A DNA stretch of 64,000 nt from Candidatus Nitricoxidireducens bremensis (GTDB lineage Bacteria; Pseudomonadota; Gammaproteobacteria; Burkholderiales; Rhodocyclaceae): assembly GCA_030247725.1 (NCBI GenBank), contig JAOTRT010000005.1, positions 62,001-126,000 of the forward strand, given 5' to 3'. The position numbers and the translations under genes were made by a program. Of the stretch, positions 9,790 through 18,927 are shown piece after piece. The first letter of the stretch is position 1, and the number at the start of each line of letters is the position of its first letter. The notes beneath the pieces were generated by a model. The model ran no database searches and was not told the origin of the DNA. It saw only the letters and a list, made by a program, of their open reading frames with translations.

Positions 9790-10554
9790 TTAATCGGGGC
9801 GAACACCCCTGTTGCGCCGCGCCAACCGCCAGGCGGCACTGATATAGCCGGACAGGGCATAGACCAGAAAGAGGCCGAACAGCACGCCGGGCGGATAGCT
9901 CGAAACAAGGGCATAGACCAGCACGATCACCGGCACTGCCATGAAGGGGACGCTGCGCCGCAGGTTGATGTCCTTGCCGCTCCAGTAGGGCAGGGTGCTG
10001 ACCATGGTGATGCCAGCGAACAAGGTCAGGGCGAAGGTGTACCAGCGCACGTCCTCGCCGGTGATGCCGAGATCGTTCACGATCCAGACGAAGCCGGCGA
10101 CCAGCGCCGCAGCAGCCGGGCTCGGCAGTCCCTGGAAGAAGCGCTTGTCCACGACGCCGATGTTCGTGTTGAAGCGGGCAAGACGCAGGGCGGCACCGGC
10201 GCAGTAGACAAAGGCGGCGATCCAGCCCCACTTGCCCATGCCCTTCATGGCCCATTCGAAGGCGACCAGCGCCGGCGCCGCACCGAAGGAAACCATGTCG
10301 GAGAGGGAGTCGTACTCGGCACCGAAAGCGCTCTGGGTGCGCGTCATGCGCGCGACGCGGCCGTCGAGGCCGTCAAAAACCATGGCGATGAAGATGGCGA
10401 CCGCCGCATGCTCGAAGCGTCCGGTCATGGCCTGGACGATGGCGTAAAAGCCGGCGAACAGGGCGGCCGTGGTCAGCAAGTTGGGCAATACGTAGATGCC
10501 CCGCCGCCTGAGTTCGGGATTCATCAATGCTTTGCGGGGACGGATATCCGGCAT
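9790..10554 (-). CDS. pssA: CDP-diacylglycerol-serine O-phosphatidyltransferase
   Basis: PssA makes phosphatidylserine from CDP-diacylglycerol and L-serine. The 254-residue membrane protein contains the CDP-alcohol phosphotransferase signature DGLDGRVARMTRTQSAFG followed by EYDSLSD, and 6-8 hydrophobic helices. It is the type II (membrane) enzyme. It lies just downstream of psd, whose product decarboxylates phosphatidylserine, so the two make phosphatidylethanolamine in one transcription unit. A second in-frame ATG at residue 11 (MNPELRRRGIYVLPN) is also a possible start. Confidence 0.95.
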   Translation of the reverse strand: MPDIRPRKALMNPELRRRGIYVLPNLLTTAALFAGFYAIVQAMTGRFEHAAVAIFIAMVFDGLDGRVARMTRTQSAFGAEYDSLSDMVSFGAAPALVAFEWAMKGMGKWGWIAAFVYCAGAALRLARFNTNIGVVDKRFFQGLPSPAAAALVAGFVWIVNDLGITGEDVRWYTFALTLFAGITMVSTLPYWSGKDINLRRSVPFMAVPVIVLVYALVSSYPPGVLFGLFLVYALSGYISAAWRLARRNRGVRPD

Positions 10555-10602
10555 GTCTGGATGCGCGTCGATGGGATGGGCTATTGTAGCCCGCCCATCG
10601 CG

Positions 10603-11247
10603 CTATGGCAGTTCCGCCAATACCGTAGAGGTGGCGCGTACCTTGTCGCCGATGGCAACCTTGACCCGGCTGTCGGTCGGCAGGTAGAGGTCGACGCGCG
10701 AGCCGAAACGGATGAAGCCGTAGCGCTGGCCGCGGGTCAGCGGCGTTCCCGCCTCCACGTAGCAAAGGATGCGCCGGGCGATCAGGCCGGCCACCTGCGT
10801 GCAGGTGAGGTCGTGACCGGTGCTGCTGCGGATGTGCAAGGCATTGCGTTCGTTCTCGATGGAGGCCTTGTCGAGGGCGGCGTTGACGAAGGCGCCCGGG
10901 TGGTACCAGCGCTGGATCACTTCACCATCGACAGGGCTGCGATTCGAGTGAACGTTGAATACATTCATGAACACGCTGACCTTGAGGGCATCGCAATTCC
11001 GCCAGGGATCGAGCACCGGCACGATGGCAACGATACGACCGTCGGCCGGCGAGAGCACATCCTTGGCGCCCTGGGGCACCTCGCGCGGCGGATCACGGAA
11101 GAACTGGATGCAGAAGATTACGAACAGCCAAAGCGGCGACGCCCACAGCCATCCGGCGAAGACCGTCGCCGCAAGAGCGGCTGCCAGCCCGAAGCCGATG
11201 AACGGCCAGCCCTCCCGGGCGATGAGCGGATGCGGATATTGATTCAT
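10603..11247 (-). CDS. psd: Phosphatidylserine decarboxylase proenzyme (short form)
   Basis: Pyruvoyl-dependent phosphatidylserine decarboxylase, 214 residues, matching the short archaeal/betaproteobacterial form rather than the ~300-residue E. coli type. Residues about 15-45 hold one or two membrane helices. [15 protein letters not shown] and [19 protein letters not shown] are core motifs. The self-cleavage site is the FGS within [15 protein letters not shown] (about 180-194), whose serine becomes the pyruvoyl group. Upstream of pssA on the same strand. Confidence 0.93.
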   Translation of the reverse strand: MNQYPHPLIAREGWPFIGFGLAAALAATVFAGWLWASPLWLFVIFCIQFFRDPPREVPQGAKDVLSPADGRIVAIVPVLDPWRNCDALKVSVFMNVFNVHSNRSPVDGEVIQRWYHPGAFVNAALDKASIENERNALHIRSSTGHDLTCTQVAGLIARRILCYVEAGTPLTRGQRYGFIRFGSRVDLYLPTDSRVKVAIGDKVRATSTVLAELP

Positions 11248-11266
11248 GGGTCCCCCAAATACGACA

Positions 11267-11289
11267 AGGGCACAGCTCGGCTGTGCCCT
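11267..11289 (-). terminator. Hairpin after ilvC, possible terminator
   Basis: A perfect 10-bp stem (AGGGCACAGC with its complement) around a three-base loop lies between the ilvC stop and the psd start. The T-run that follows on the minus strand is weak (TGTCGTATTTGG). It could be a partial terminator separating the ilv operon from psd-pssA-leuA, or an RNA-stability hairpin. Confidence 0.45.
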
Positions 11290-11312
11290 GTCTCCGCGCT
11301 AGCGGTACATCA

Positions 11313-12383
<1,071 letters not shown>

Positions 12384-12875
12384 TCAAACCTTGAGGATGC
12401 GGTCGCCGCGGCCGATGCCGCAAACGCCGGTGCGTACCGTTTCCAGGATCAGCGAGCCGTCGATAGCACCGAGGAAGGCATCGAGCTTGCCGGTATTGCC
12501 GGTCAACTCGACAACATAGGTGGATTCGGTGACATCGATGATGCGACCGCGGAAGATGTCGGCGACACGCTTCATCTCCTCGCGATCCTTGCCGGTGGCG
12601 CGCACTTTCACGAGCATGAGCTCACGCTCGATGTGCGCAGCTTCGGAGAGATCCACCACCTTGACGATGTCGATCAGCTTGTTGAGCTGCTTGGTGATCT
12701 GCTCGATGATGTCGTCGGAGCCGACGCTGACGATGGTCATGCGCGACAACGAAGGGTCCTCGGTGGGCGCCACGGTCAGCGATTCGATGTTGTAGCCGCG
12801 GGCCGAGAAGAGTCCGGATACGCGCGACAGGGCGCCGGACTCGTTTTCGATGAGCATGGAAATGATATGGCGCAT
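12384..12875 (-). CDS. ilvH: Acetolactate synthase small (regulatory) subunit
   Basis: The valine-sensing regulatory subunit of acetolactate synthase, 163 residues. It starts MRHIISMLIENESGALSRVSG, the ACT domain entry, and continues RGYNIESLTVAPTEDPSLSRMT; the C-terminal half is the second small-subunit domain. The frame is open far upstream, but the start at 12875 matches the family and follows the ilvI stop after two bases, so the subunits are translationally coupled. Confidence 0.96.
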   Translation of the reverse strand: MRHIISMLIENESGALSRVSGLFSARGYNIESLTVAPTEDPSLSRMTIVSVGSDDIIEQITKQLNKLIDIVKVVDLSEAAHIERELMLVKVRATGKDREEMKRVADIFRGRIIDVTESTYVVELTGNTGKLDAFLGAIDGSLILETVRTGVCGIGRGDRILKV

Positions 12876-12877
12876 GA

Positions 12878-14587
12878 TTACAGGTCCTCCGCCAGGATCA
12901 TTTCCGAGAGGCCTTTGCCGGCGGCGACCATCGGGAACACATTGGCGGTCGGATCGGTGTGGAAGTCGAGGAACACGAACTCGTTCTTGTGCTGCGTAAA
13001 GGCCTCTTTGAGAGCCCCTTCGACATCGGCCGGCTTGTCGATACGCATGCCGACATGGCCGTAGGCCTCGGCAAGCTTGACGAAATCGGGCACGGAGTCC
13101 ACATAGGACTCGGAATAGCGGTTGCCATGGAACATCTCCTGCCACTGGCGCACCATGCCAAGATAGCCGTTGTTGAGGCAGATGACCTTGATCGGCAGAC
13201 GGAACTGCTTGCAGGTGGACAGCTCCTGAATGTTCATCTGGATCGAGCCCTCGCCGGTGATGCAGGCCACCGGCGCCTTCGGGTTGGCGAAGCGCACGCC
13301 CATGGCCGCCGGCAGACCGAAGCCCATGGTGCCCAGGCCGCCGGAGTTGATCCAGCGGCGCGGCTTGTCGAACTTGTAGTACTGGGCTGCCCACATCTGG
13401 TGCTGGCCCACGTCCGAGCAGACAAAAGCGTCGCCGCCCGTCACCTCGTAGAGCTTCTCGACCACGTACTGGGGCATGATCAAGTCCTTGCCCTGCTTGT
13501 ACTTGAGGCTGTTCCGGCCGCGCCAGCTGTCGATCTCCTTCCACCAGGCCGCCAGGGACTTGGGCTCCGGCTTCGCTTCGATGGCCTCGATCTGCTTGAG
13601 GAGCTCATCGAGCACGTCCGGCACGTTGCCGACGATGGGCACGTCGACCTTGACGCGCTTGGAAATCGACGAGGGGTCGATATCGACATGGATGATCTTG
13701 CGCTGCACCTGGCCGAAATGGGCCGGGTTGCCGATCACACGGTCGTCGAAACGGGCCCCCACGGCCAGCAGCACGTCGCAGTGCTGCATCGCCATGTTGG
13801 CTTCGTAGGTGCCGTGCATGCCCAGCATGCCCAGATGCTGGCGGTCGGTACCCGGGTAAGCGCCCAACCCCATCAGCGTCTGCGTGATCGGGTAGCCGAG
13901 CATCTTCGCCAGCTTGGTGAGCTTGTCGGCCGCATCCGAAAGAATGACGCCGCCGCCGGAATAGATCATCGGGCGCTTGGCATCCAACAGCAGTTGGACA
14001 GCCTTCTTGATCTGTCCCGAATGCCCCTTGACCACCGGGTTGTAGGACCGCATGGAGATCGACTTGGGATAGGCGAACTCGCATTTCTGGTTGGTGATGT
14101 CCTTCGGGATATCCACCAGCACCGGCCCCGGACGGCCCGTCTTGGCAAGGTAGAAGGCCTTCTTGATGGTCGCGGCGAGATCCTTGACGTCCTTGACGAG
14201 GAAATTGTGCTTGACGCACGGGCGCGTGATGCCGACGGTGTCCGCCTCCTGAAAGGCATCCTGGCCGATATAGGCGGTCGGCACCTGGCCGGTGAGTACC
14301 ACCAGCGGTACCGAGTCCATGTAGGCGGTGGCAATACCCGTCACCGCATTGGTGACACCGGGACCCGAGGTCACCAGGCATACACCGATCTTCTGGGAGG
14401 ACCGTGAATAGGCATCGGCAGCATGAACGGCCGCCTGTTCATGACGGACGAGGATGTGCTTGACCTGATCTTGCTTGAACAACTCGTCGTAAATGAACAA
14501 CACCGAACCGCCGGGATAGCCGAAAACGTGATCGACCTTTTCTTCCTGGAGGCACCTGATTACAATTTCTGCACCGGTCAACTGCAT
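12878..14587 (-). CDS. ilvI: Acetolactate synthase large (catalytic) subunit
   Basis: Catalytic TPP/FAD subunit that condenses pyruvate to acetolactate (or with 2-oxobutyrate). The 569-residue product starts MQLTGAEIVIRCLQEEKVDHVFG and has the catalytic glutamate in VRHEQAAVHAADAY, the GPGVTNAVTGIATAYMDS motif and the TPP-Mg motif beginning GEGSIQMNIQELSTCKQF and ending CLNN. An open frame extends to 14692, but the ATG at 14587, preceded by GGAAA, fits the family. First gene of ilvI-ilvH-ilvC; divergent from the sigma factor gene. Confidence 0.96.
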   Translation of the reverse strand: MQLTGAEIVIRCLQEEKVDHVFGYPGGSVLFIYDELFKQDQVKHILVRHEQAAVHAADAYSRSSQKIGVCLVTSGPGVTNAVTGIATAYMDSVPLVVLTGQVPTAYIGQDAFQEADTVGITRPCVKHNFLVKDVKDLAATIKKAFYLAKTGRPGPVLVDIPKDITNQKCEFAYPKSISMRSYNPVVKGHSGQIKKAVQLLLDAKRPMIYSGGGVILSDAADKLTKLAKMLGYPITQTLMGLGAYPGTDRQHLGMLGMHGTYEANMAMQHCDVLLAVGARFDDRVIGNPAHFGQVQRKIIHVDIDPSSISKRVKVDVPIVGNVPDVLDELLKQIEAIEAKPEPKSLAAWWKEIDSWRGRNSLKYKQGKDLIMPQYVVEKLYEVTGGDAFVCSDVGQHQMWAAQYYKFDKPRRWINSGGLGTMGFGLPAAMGVRFANPKAPVACITGEGSIQMNIQELSTCKQFRLPIKVICLNNGYLGMVRQWQEMFHGNRYSESYVDSVPDFVKLAEAYGHVGMRIDKPADVEGALKEAFTQHKNEFVFLDFHTDPTANVFPMVAAGKGLSEMILAEDL

Positions 14588-14642
14588 TTTCCGTAGTCTC
14601 TGGATTTCGCCGAAACGCGTAACCTTACTGGCTCGCCTGCAA

Positions 14643-15272
14643 TTGGTCAAGGCACCCGGTCTGCCCCGCAAGGGTTCCGGGCATGCAAGCAAAGGTCAAG
14701 GAAGACGTCTGGCTTCGCCCAACCAACTCTCCGATTTTCTCGCCGGTGTAGAGCGACGCGCCTTTAAGCAGGCCATGTTCGCCGTTCACGACGGGGATGT
14801 TGCGCTGGACATCGTCCAGGACGCAATGCTGAAACTCGCCGAGAAATACGGCGACAAGCCGGCGGAAGAACTGCCAATGCTGTTCCAGCGTATCTTGCAG
14901 AACACCATTCGCGACTATTACCGGCGCCAGAGGGTTCGGTCCTTGTGGACAACCCTGCTCTCGTCGTTTTCCAGGGATGACGACGAGGACAGCGATCCTC
15001 TGGATACATTGCAGACCGAGGATGCCGAAAACGTTTTCGGAACCCCGAGCGGCAAGCTGGAGCAATCGCAAGTACTTGCTATCATTGAAAAAGAAGTAGC
15101 CAAACTGCCGCCGCGTCAACGCGAAGCCTTCCTCATGCGTTACTGGGAGGAAATGGATATCGCCGAGACGGCTGCAGCAATGGGTTGTTCAGAAGGTAGC
15201 GTAAAAACCCACTGTTCCCGGGCAACGCACACGCTGGCGGAAGCACTCAAGGCGAAAGGCATCGAGCTATGA
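14643..15272 (+). CDS. RNA polymerase sigma factor, ECF-like
   Basis: An alternative sigma factor of 187-209 residues. Region 2 is seen in ALDIVQDAMLKLAEKYGD...LFQRILQNTIRDYYRRQRVRS, and region 4 in LPPRQREAFLMRYWEEMDIAETAAAMGCSEGSVKTHCSRATHTL. No ATG fits the N-terminus: a TTG at 14643 is the only standard start, while a CTG at 14709, with AAGGA upstream, would begin directly at ASPNQLSDFL. It overlaps the DUF3619 gene by four bases. This sigma-DUF3619-DUF3106-RDD cluster recurs in Betaproteobacteria; its regulon is not known to me. Confidence 0.88.
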   Translation: MVKAPGLPRKGSGHASKGQGRRLASPNQLSDFLAGVERRAFKQAMFAVHDGDVALDIVQDAMLKLAEKYGDKPAEELPMLFQRILQNTIRDYYRRQRVRSLWTTLLSSFSRDDDEDSDPLDTLQTEDAENVFGTPSGKLEQSQVLAIIEKEVAKLPPRQREAFLMRYWEEMDIAETAAAMGCSEGSVKTHCSRATHTLAEALKAKGIEL

Positions 15273-15652
15273 ACGAAGAACTGAAATTGACCTATCTAGT
15301 CCGCCAGGCACTCAGCCATGCAGTTGAGGACCTTGACGAGAAAACCGTTTCCAGGCTGCACGAAGCGCGCATGGAGGCGTTGAGCCGTCAAAGGGTTGCT
15401 ATCGGCAGACTGGGGCTCGCCGGCATCGGCCTCAAGACCGGGGTATCCCTACCGGCCTACGGGCGCACGTTCATTGCCGCCTTCGCTTTGCTCCTCGGTG
15501 TTGCATTTACCTACGTCTGGACGCATTTTGAACAGGCCGCCCAAAACGAGGAAATCGACAGTGCTCTGCTGTCGGATGACCTTCCCCCTGCGGCTTACCT
15601 CGACAAAGGCTTCCAGGCATGGCTCGATCGCTCGTCGCAGTCGTCGCAGTAG
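15269..15652 (+). CDS. DUF3619 membrane protein, probable anti-sigma partner
   Basis: A 127-residue protein of the DUF3619 family with a charged N-terminal cytoplasmic half (NEELKLTYLVRQALSHAVEDLDEKTVSRLHEAR), one membrane helix (about 67-83, RTFIAAFALLLGVAFTYVW) and a short periplasmic tail. Start overlaps the sigma factor stop (ATGA). Position and topology suggest an anti-sigma role, which is inference. The C-terminal region overlaps the next gene by 34 bases. Confidence 0.8.
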   Translation: MNEELKLTYLVRQALSHAVEDLDEKTVSRLHEARMEALSRQRVAIGRLGLAGIGLKTGVSLPAYGRTFIAAFALLLGVAFTYVWTHFEQAAQNEEIDSALLSDDLPPAAYLDKGFQAWLDRSSQSSQ

Positions 15653-16218
15653 CGTTCGGCCTCCTGCTTTCTCCCGCCTCCTACGCCGCCGGCATCCCCC
15701 TTCAGCAGCCGTCCTGGGCGGAGTTGGGACCGCAGCAGCGGGAGATTCTTCTGCCGCTGTCCGCCGAGTGGGATCGCCTTGAGCCGTGGCGCAGGAAGAA
15801 GTGGCTAGGGATTGTCGAGCGTTACCCAGCCATGGGGGTCGAAGAGCAGGCGCGCATCCAGCGGCGCATGAAGGATTGGATTGCGCTTGCGCCGGAAGAG
15901 CGGAAGGCTGTCCGCGAGAAGTACAAGAATATCCAGAAGGCCTCGCCGGAATTCAAGGAAACATTGAAACAAAAGTGGCAGGAATACAAGGAGCTGCCCG
16001 ACGAGGAAAAGGAAAAGCTGAAAGTCGAAGCGCTCAAAGCCAAGGCGGCACCGAAGCCGGGTAGCGCAGCCGCCCATCCGCTTGTCACCGCCAAGCCGGC
16101 AACGGCCATCATTCCCCCACCGGCGGCCCCAACCTCCACACCGGTAGCAGGACCCGAGGGAAGCGGTTCATTGACACTGCCATTAACTACGCCGCCCGCT
16201 CCCACCCAGCCCCAGTAG
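15619..16218 (+). CDS. Exported DUF3106 protein
   Basis: A 199-residue exported protein with a signal peptide (residues 1-23, ending ASYAA). The middle (30-140) carries repeating short tryptophan/leucine and charged segments such as WAELGPQQREILLPLSAEWDRLEPWRRKKWLG and MKDWIALAPEERKAVREKYKNIQ, the DUF3106 pattern. The C-terminal ~60 residues are proline/alanine/threonine rich and probably disordered. Function unknown; it probably acts in the periplasm with the adjacent DUF3619 and RDD proteins. Confidence 0.82.
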   Translation: MARSLVAVVAVAFGLLLSPASYAAGIPLQQPSWAELGPQQREILLPLSAEWDRLEPWRRKKWLGIVERYPAMGVEEQARIQRRMKDWIALAPEERKAVREKYKNIQKASPEFKETLKQKWQEYKELPDEEKEKLKVEALKAKAAPKPGSAAAHPLVTAKPATAIIPPPAAPTSTPVAGPEGSGSLTLPLTTPPAPTQPQ

Positions 16219-16228
16219 GTCTTCACCA

Positions 16229-16657
16229 GTGCAGGAATCCTCCCCTCTTCCGACGCCAAGCATCAGGCGCCGTCTGGCAAGCATGTTCTACGAGTCCCTG
16301 CTGCTCATCGGCGTGTTGTTCATCGGCTTTCTACTACCCCACGTAGCTCTCGGCATCGGCCTACAGATTCTGCTGCCAACAGGCTGGCTGTATTTGCATA
16401 TCCTGCTTCTATTGGGCGGCTATTTCGTATGGAACTGGCACCGGAATGGCCGCACGCTGGCCATGCAGACCTGGAAACTTCGCCTCGTCTCGATTACCGG
16501 AGAAGCACCGACGCCTGGGCAGTTGATGACGCGCTTCGTGCTTGCCTGGCCCAGCATCCTGTTCCTTGGCGCCGGCCTGATTTGGGCCGTTTTCGATCGT
16601 GATCGACAGTTTCTCCATGATCGACTTGCCGGCACGCGTCTGGTACTTGCCTCCTAG
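16229..16657 (+). CDS. RDD family membrane protein
   Basis: A 142-residue RDD-family inner-membrane protein with a GTG start. The Arg-Asp-Asp-type elements are seen as SIRRRLASMFYESLLLIGVLF at the start and VFDRDRQFLHDRLAGTRLV at the end, with three hydrophobic helices between. Substrates of the family are mostly unknown; some members act in ion transport or maturation. Last gene of the sigma factor cluster, convergent with lptG. Confidence 0.85.
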   Translation: MQESSPLPTPSIRRRLASMFYESLLLIGVLFIGFLLPHVALGIGLQILLPTGWLYLHILLLLGGYFVWNWHRNGRTLAMQTWKLRLVSITGEAPTPGQLMTRFVLAWPSILFLGAGLIWAVFDRDRQFLHDRLAGTRLVLAS

Positions 16658-16670
16658 AGCAAGCGAAGAA

Positions 16671-17762
16671 CTAGCGTCGCTCTACCCACCAGAGCATTCC
16701 TGCCGCAGCCAGCAGAAACATCGCGCTCGGCGTGATCGCGGCCAGCACGGGACGCCAGCTGTTGATGACGCCGATATGGGAGAAGAGGCCGTTCAACATG
16801 TGGAAGGTAATGCCCAGCATCACCCCGGCGAACACCTTGATGCTCACTGCCGTCATGCGGTCATGGGCGTAGGCGAACGGTACCGCCAGCATCATCATGA
16901 CGAGGACTGCCAAGGGATACACCAGCTTGCTCCATAGCGCAATCTCGTAACGCTGGGTCTTCTGCTGGTTGTCAGCCAGATGCCGGATGTAGAGGTAGAG
17001 ATTCACCAGGGACATACGCTCCGGCACCACCATCAGCACCGAGAGGATGTCCGGATTCAGGGCCGAATGCCATTCCATCTCCGGCAGTCTGGCCACGCGC
17101 GCCCGGTCGCCCTCGAAAATCGTCTGGACCACGTTGGTCAGCTTCCAATGATCGGGCGGCAGGAACAGGCCGCTGTCCGCCTCGCTGATCGATTGCAGCT
17201 GGTACTTCTGGTCGAACTCGTAAATGCGGACCTGGCGCAGGCTGGTGTCAGGCAACACATCGCGCACGTTCACAAAGGACAGTTCGTCCTTCACCCACAG
17301 GCCGGAACGAAATTCCTGGGCCACCAGACTGCTCATCGCCTTCAGGCGCAACTGCTGTGCCGCCTTTTCGGCCGGCGGGGCAATGAACTCGCCAAAGACG
17401 AAAGTCAGCAGCACGAAGACCGATCCTAGTTTCCCCAGGCTGATCAGAAGCTTGCGCGAGGACAGCCCGGATGCCCGCAGCACCGTGATCTCCGAGTGGC
17501 GGGCCAACAGGGTCAGACCATACAGCGTGCCGATGAGGACCGCGATGGGCATGAGTTCATATACCCGCCCCGGGATGGTCAGCGTCACATACCCAAGCGC
17601 ATGCTGAAGCTGGTACCCCCCCTTGCCGAGATCCTGAAACTCATGGATCAGGTCGAAGAAGGCGAACAATGCCAGGAAAGCCGCAAGCACCAGTGCGGTC
17701 GCCGCGTAGATTTCCTTGGCGAGATACCGCTCATAGATTTTCAGAGTAAGGTTCAGCGCCAC
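16671..17762 (-). CDS. lptG: LPS export ABC transporter permease LptG
   Basis: LptG forms with LptF the inner-membrane permease that, with LptB2, pulls lipopolysaccharide from the membrane towards LptC/LptA. The ~363-residue product starts (GTG at 17762) VALNLTLKIYERYLAKEIYAAT, with helices near both ends and a periplasmic jellyroll between. RHSEITVLRASGLSSRKLL is the coupling-helix region. A longer open frame exists upstream, but it runs through lptF in another frame. The ten-base overlap with lptF indicates translational coupling. Confidence 0.93.
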   Translation of the reverse strand: MALNLTLKIYERYLAKEIYAATALVLAAFLALFAFFDLIHEFQDLGKGGYQLQHALGYVTLTIPGRVYELMPIAVLIGTLYGLTLLARHSEITVLRASGLSSRKLLISLGKLGSVFVLLTFVFGEFIAPPAEKAAQQLRLKAMSSLVAQEFRSGLWVKDELSFVNVRDVLPDTSLRQVRIYEFDQKYQLQSISEADSGLFLPPDHWKLTNVVQTIFEGDRARVARLPEMEWHSALNPDILSVLMVVPERMSLVNLYLYIRHLADNQQKTQRYEIALWSKLVYPLAVLVMMMLAVPFAYAHDRMTAVSIKVFAGVMLGITFHMLNGLFSHIGVINSWRPVLAAITPSAMFLLAAAGMLWWVERR

Positions 17763-18832
17763 AGGCGTCCCCAGGAAAGCACAAAAACCCGTCGCGAGAA
17801 CAGCAGTACCAACACCACCAGCATTGCAACGTGCACGGCCCAGACGCCGACCTCGAAGCGGAGCTTGCCCTGAATGACCCAGGCCTGACTGACGCTGATC
17901 AGGTTGCTGTAGATCATGTAAGTCAGTAAAGCCAGGATCAAATTGTTGGTCCGTCCCGCTCGCGGATTGACGAAGGAGAGGGGAATCGCCAGCAACGCAA
18001 GATTGAACGCCGCAATCGGGATTCCCAAACGCCAGAGTAATTCGCCCAGATTGGCGGGGGTCGGCTCGCGCACCAGATCCCATACGGGCAGATTCTTCGG
18101 GCTTTCCTCGATACCGCGGGATTCCTTAACTTCCGTGCGGACGGCATAGCGGTCGAATTCCATGACCCGGTACTCGGCCGTCCCCGGTGTGCCCTCATAG
18201 CGACGGCCGCCATCGAGGACGATAAACTTGTCGCCGTTGGGAGCCACCTCCGTGTGCCCGGAAGCCGCCGCCATGACACCCAGCCGGCCGTGCTGCACCG
18301 AACTGATGAAAACGTTCCTGACGCGCCCCTCGTTGCCGGCGACCGCCTCCACGAAGAACACCCGATCCGCCATGGCCGATTCCTTGAAAGCGCCGGGGGA
18401 TACGCGGGAAACGTCGTCCCGCTGGTCCATTCTCTTCCGGTACTCCGCGCTCTTGGTCAGGGCCCAGGGCGACAGGAACAGGGACAGCACGGCGATGCCG
18501 AGGACAAGGGGTAGGGCGAACTTGAGTACGGGACGAACCCAGGCCGTCAAGGACAGGCCGGCCGAAAACCAGACCACCATCTCCGAATCCCGGTAGGCTC
18601 TGGACAAGGTGAGCAGGACGGCAATGAACAAGGTCAATGAAAGCAGGACCGGCAGATAGTTGATCGCACCGAAGCCCAAAAGGGCGATCACCGCTTCCGA
18701 GGATATCTTGCCGCCGGCCGCCTGACCCAGGAGGCGGATCAGTTGCGTCGTCAGGAGAACGGCAAAAAGGGAAACGAATACCGCAATCGCAGTCTGGGTG
18801 AATTCCCGCAGTGCTGCGCGTTGAAATATCAT
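17753..18832 (-). CDS. lptF: LPS export ABC transporter permease LptF
   Basis: The partner permease of LptG. About 359 residues from MIFQRAALREFTQTAIAVFVSL, with family-typical LLTTQLIRLLGQAAGGKISSEAV, YRDSEMVVWFSAGLSLTAWVRPV and a C-terminal set of three helices (LGIPIAAFNLALLAIPLSFVNPRAGRTNNLILALLTYMIYSNL). The frame is open to 18907 but the ATG at 18832 fits the family. Divergent from pepA, as in many Proteobacteria. Confidence 0.94.
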   Translation of the reverse strand: MIFQRAALREFTQTAIAVFVSLFAVLLTTQLIRLLGQAAGGKISSEAVIALLGFGAINYLPVLLSLTLFIAVLLTLSRAYRDSEMVVWFSAGLSLTAWVRPVLKFALPLVLGIAVLSLFLSPWALTKSAEYRKRMDQRDDVSRVSPGAFKESAMADRVFFVEAVAGNEGRVRNVFISSVQHGRLGVMAAASGHTEVAPNGDKFIVLDGGRRYEGTPGTAEYRVMEFDRYAVRTEVKESRGIEESPKNLPVWDLVREPTPANLGELLWRLGIPIAAFNLALLAIPLSFVNPRAGRTNNLILALLTYMIYSNLISVSQAWVIQGKLRFEVGVWAVHVAMLVVLVLLFSRRVFVLSWGRLWR

Positions 18833-18841
18833 CGGGATTCT

Positions 18842-18871
18842 TTGACTTTTTCTGAAATCTTTGGGGATAAT
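18842..18871 (+). promoter_or_regulatory. Putative sigma-70 promoter of pepA
   Basis: TTGACT at 18842-18847 and GATAAT at 18866-18871 are separated by 18 bases and lie about 57 bases before the pepA GTG start. Both hexamers are close to the sigma-70 consensus. Position and spacing support a housekeeping promoter for pepA-holC. Confidence 0.6.
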
Positions 18872-18927
18872 CGCGGAACGGCCATCAAAACCCTGGCTTT
18901 TCCCCAATCGAACCGAAGGAGCGGCAA

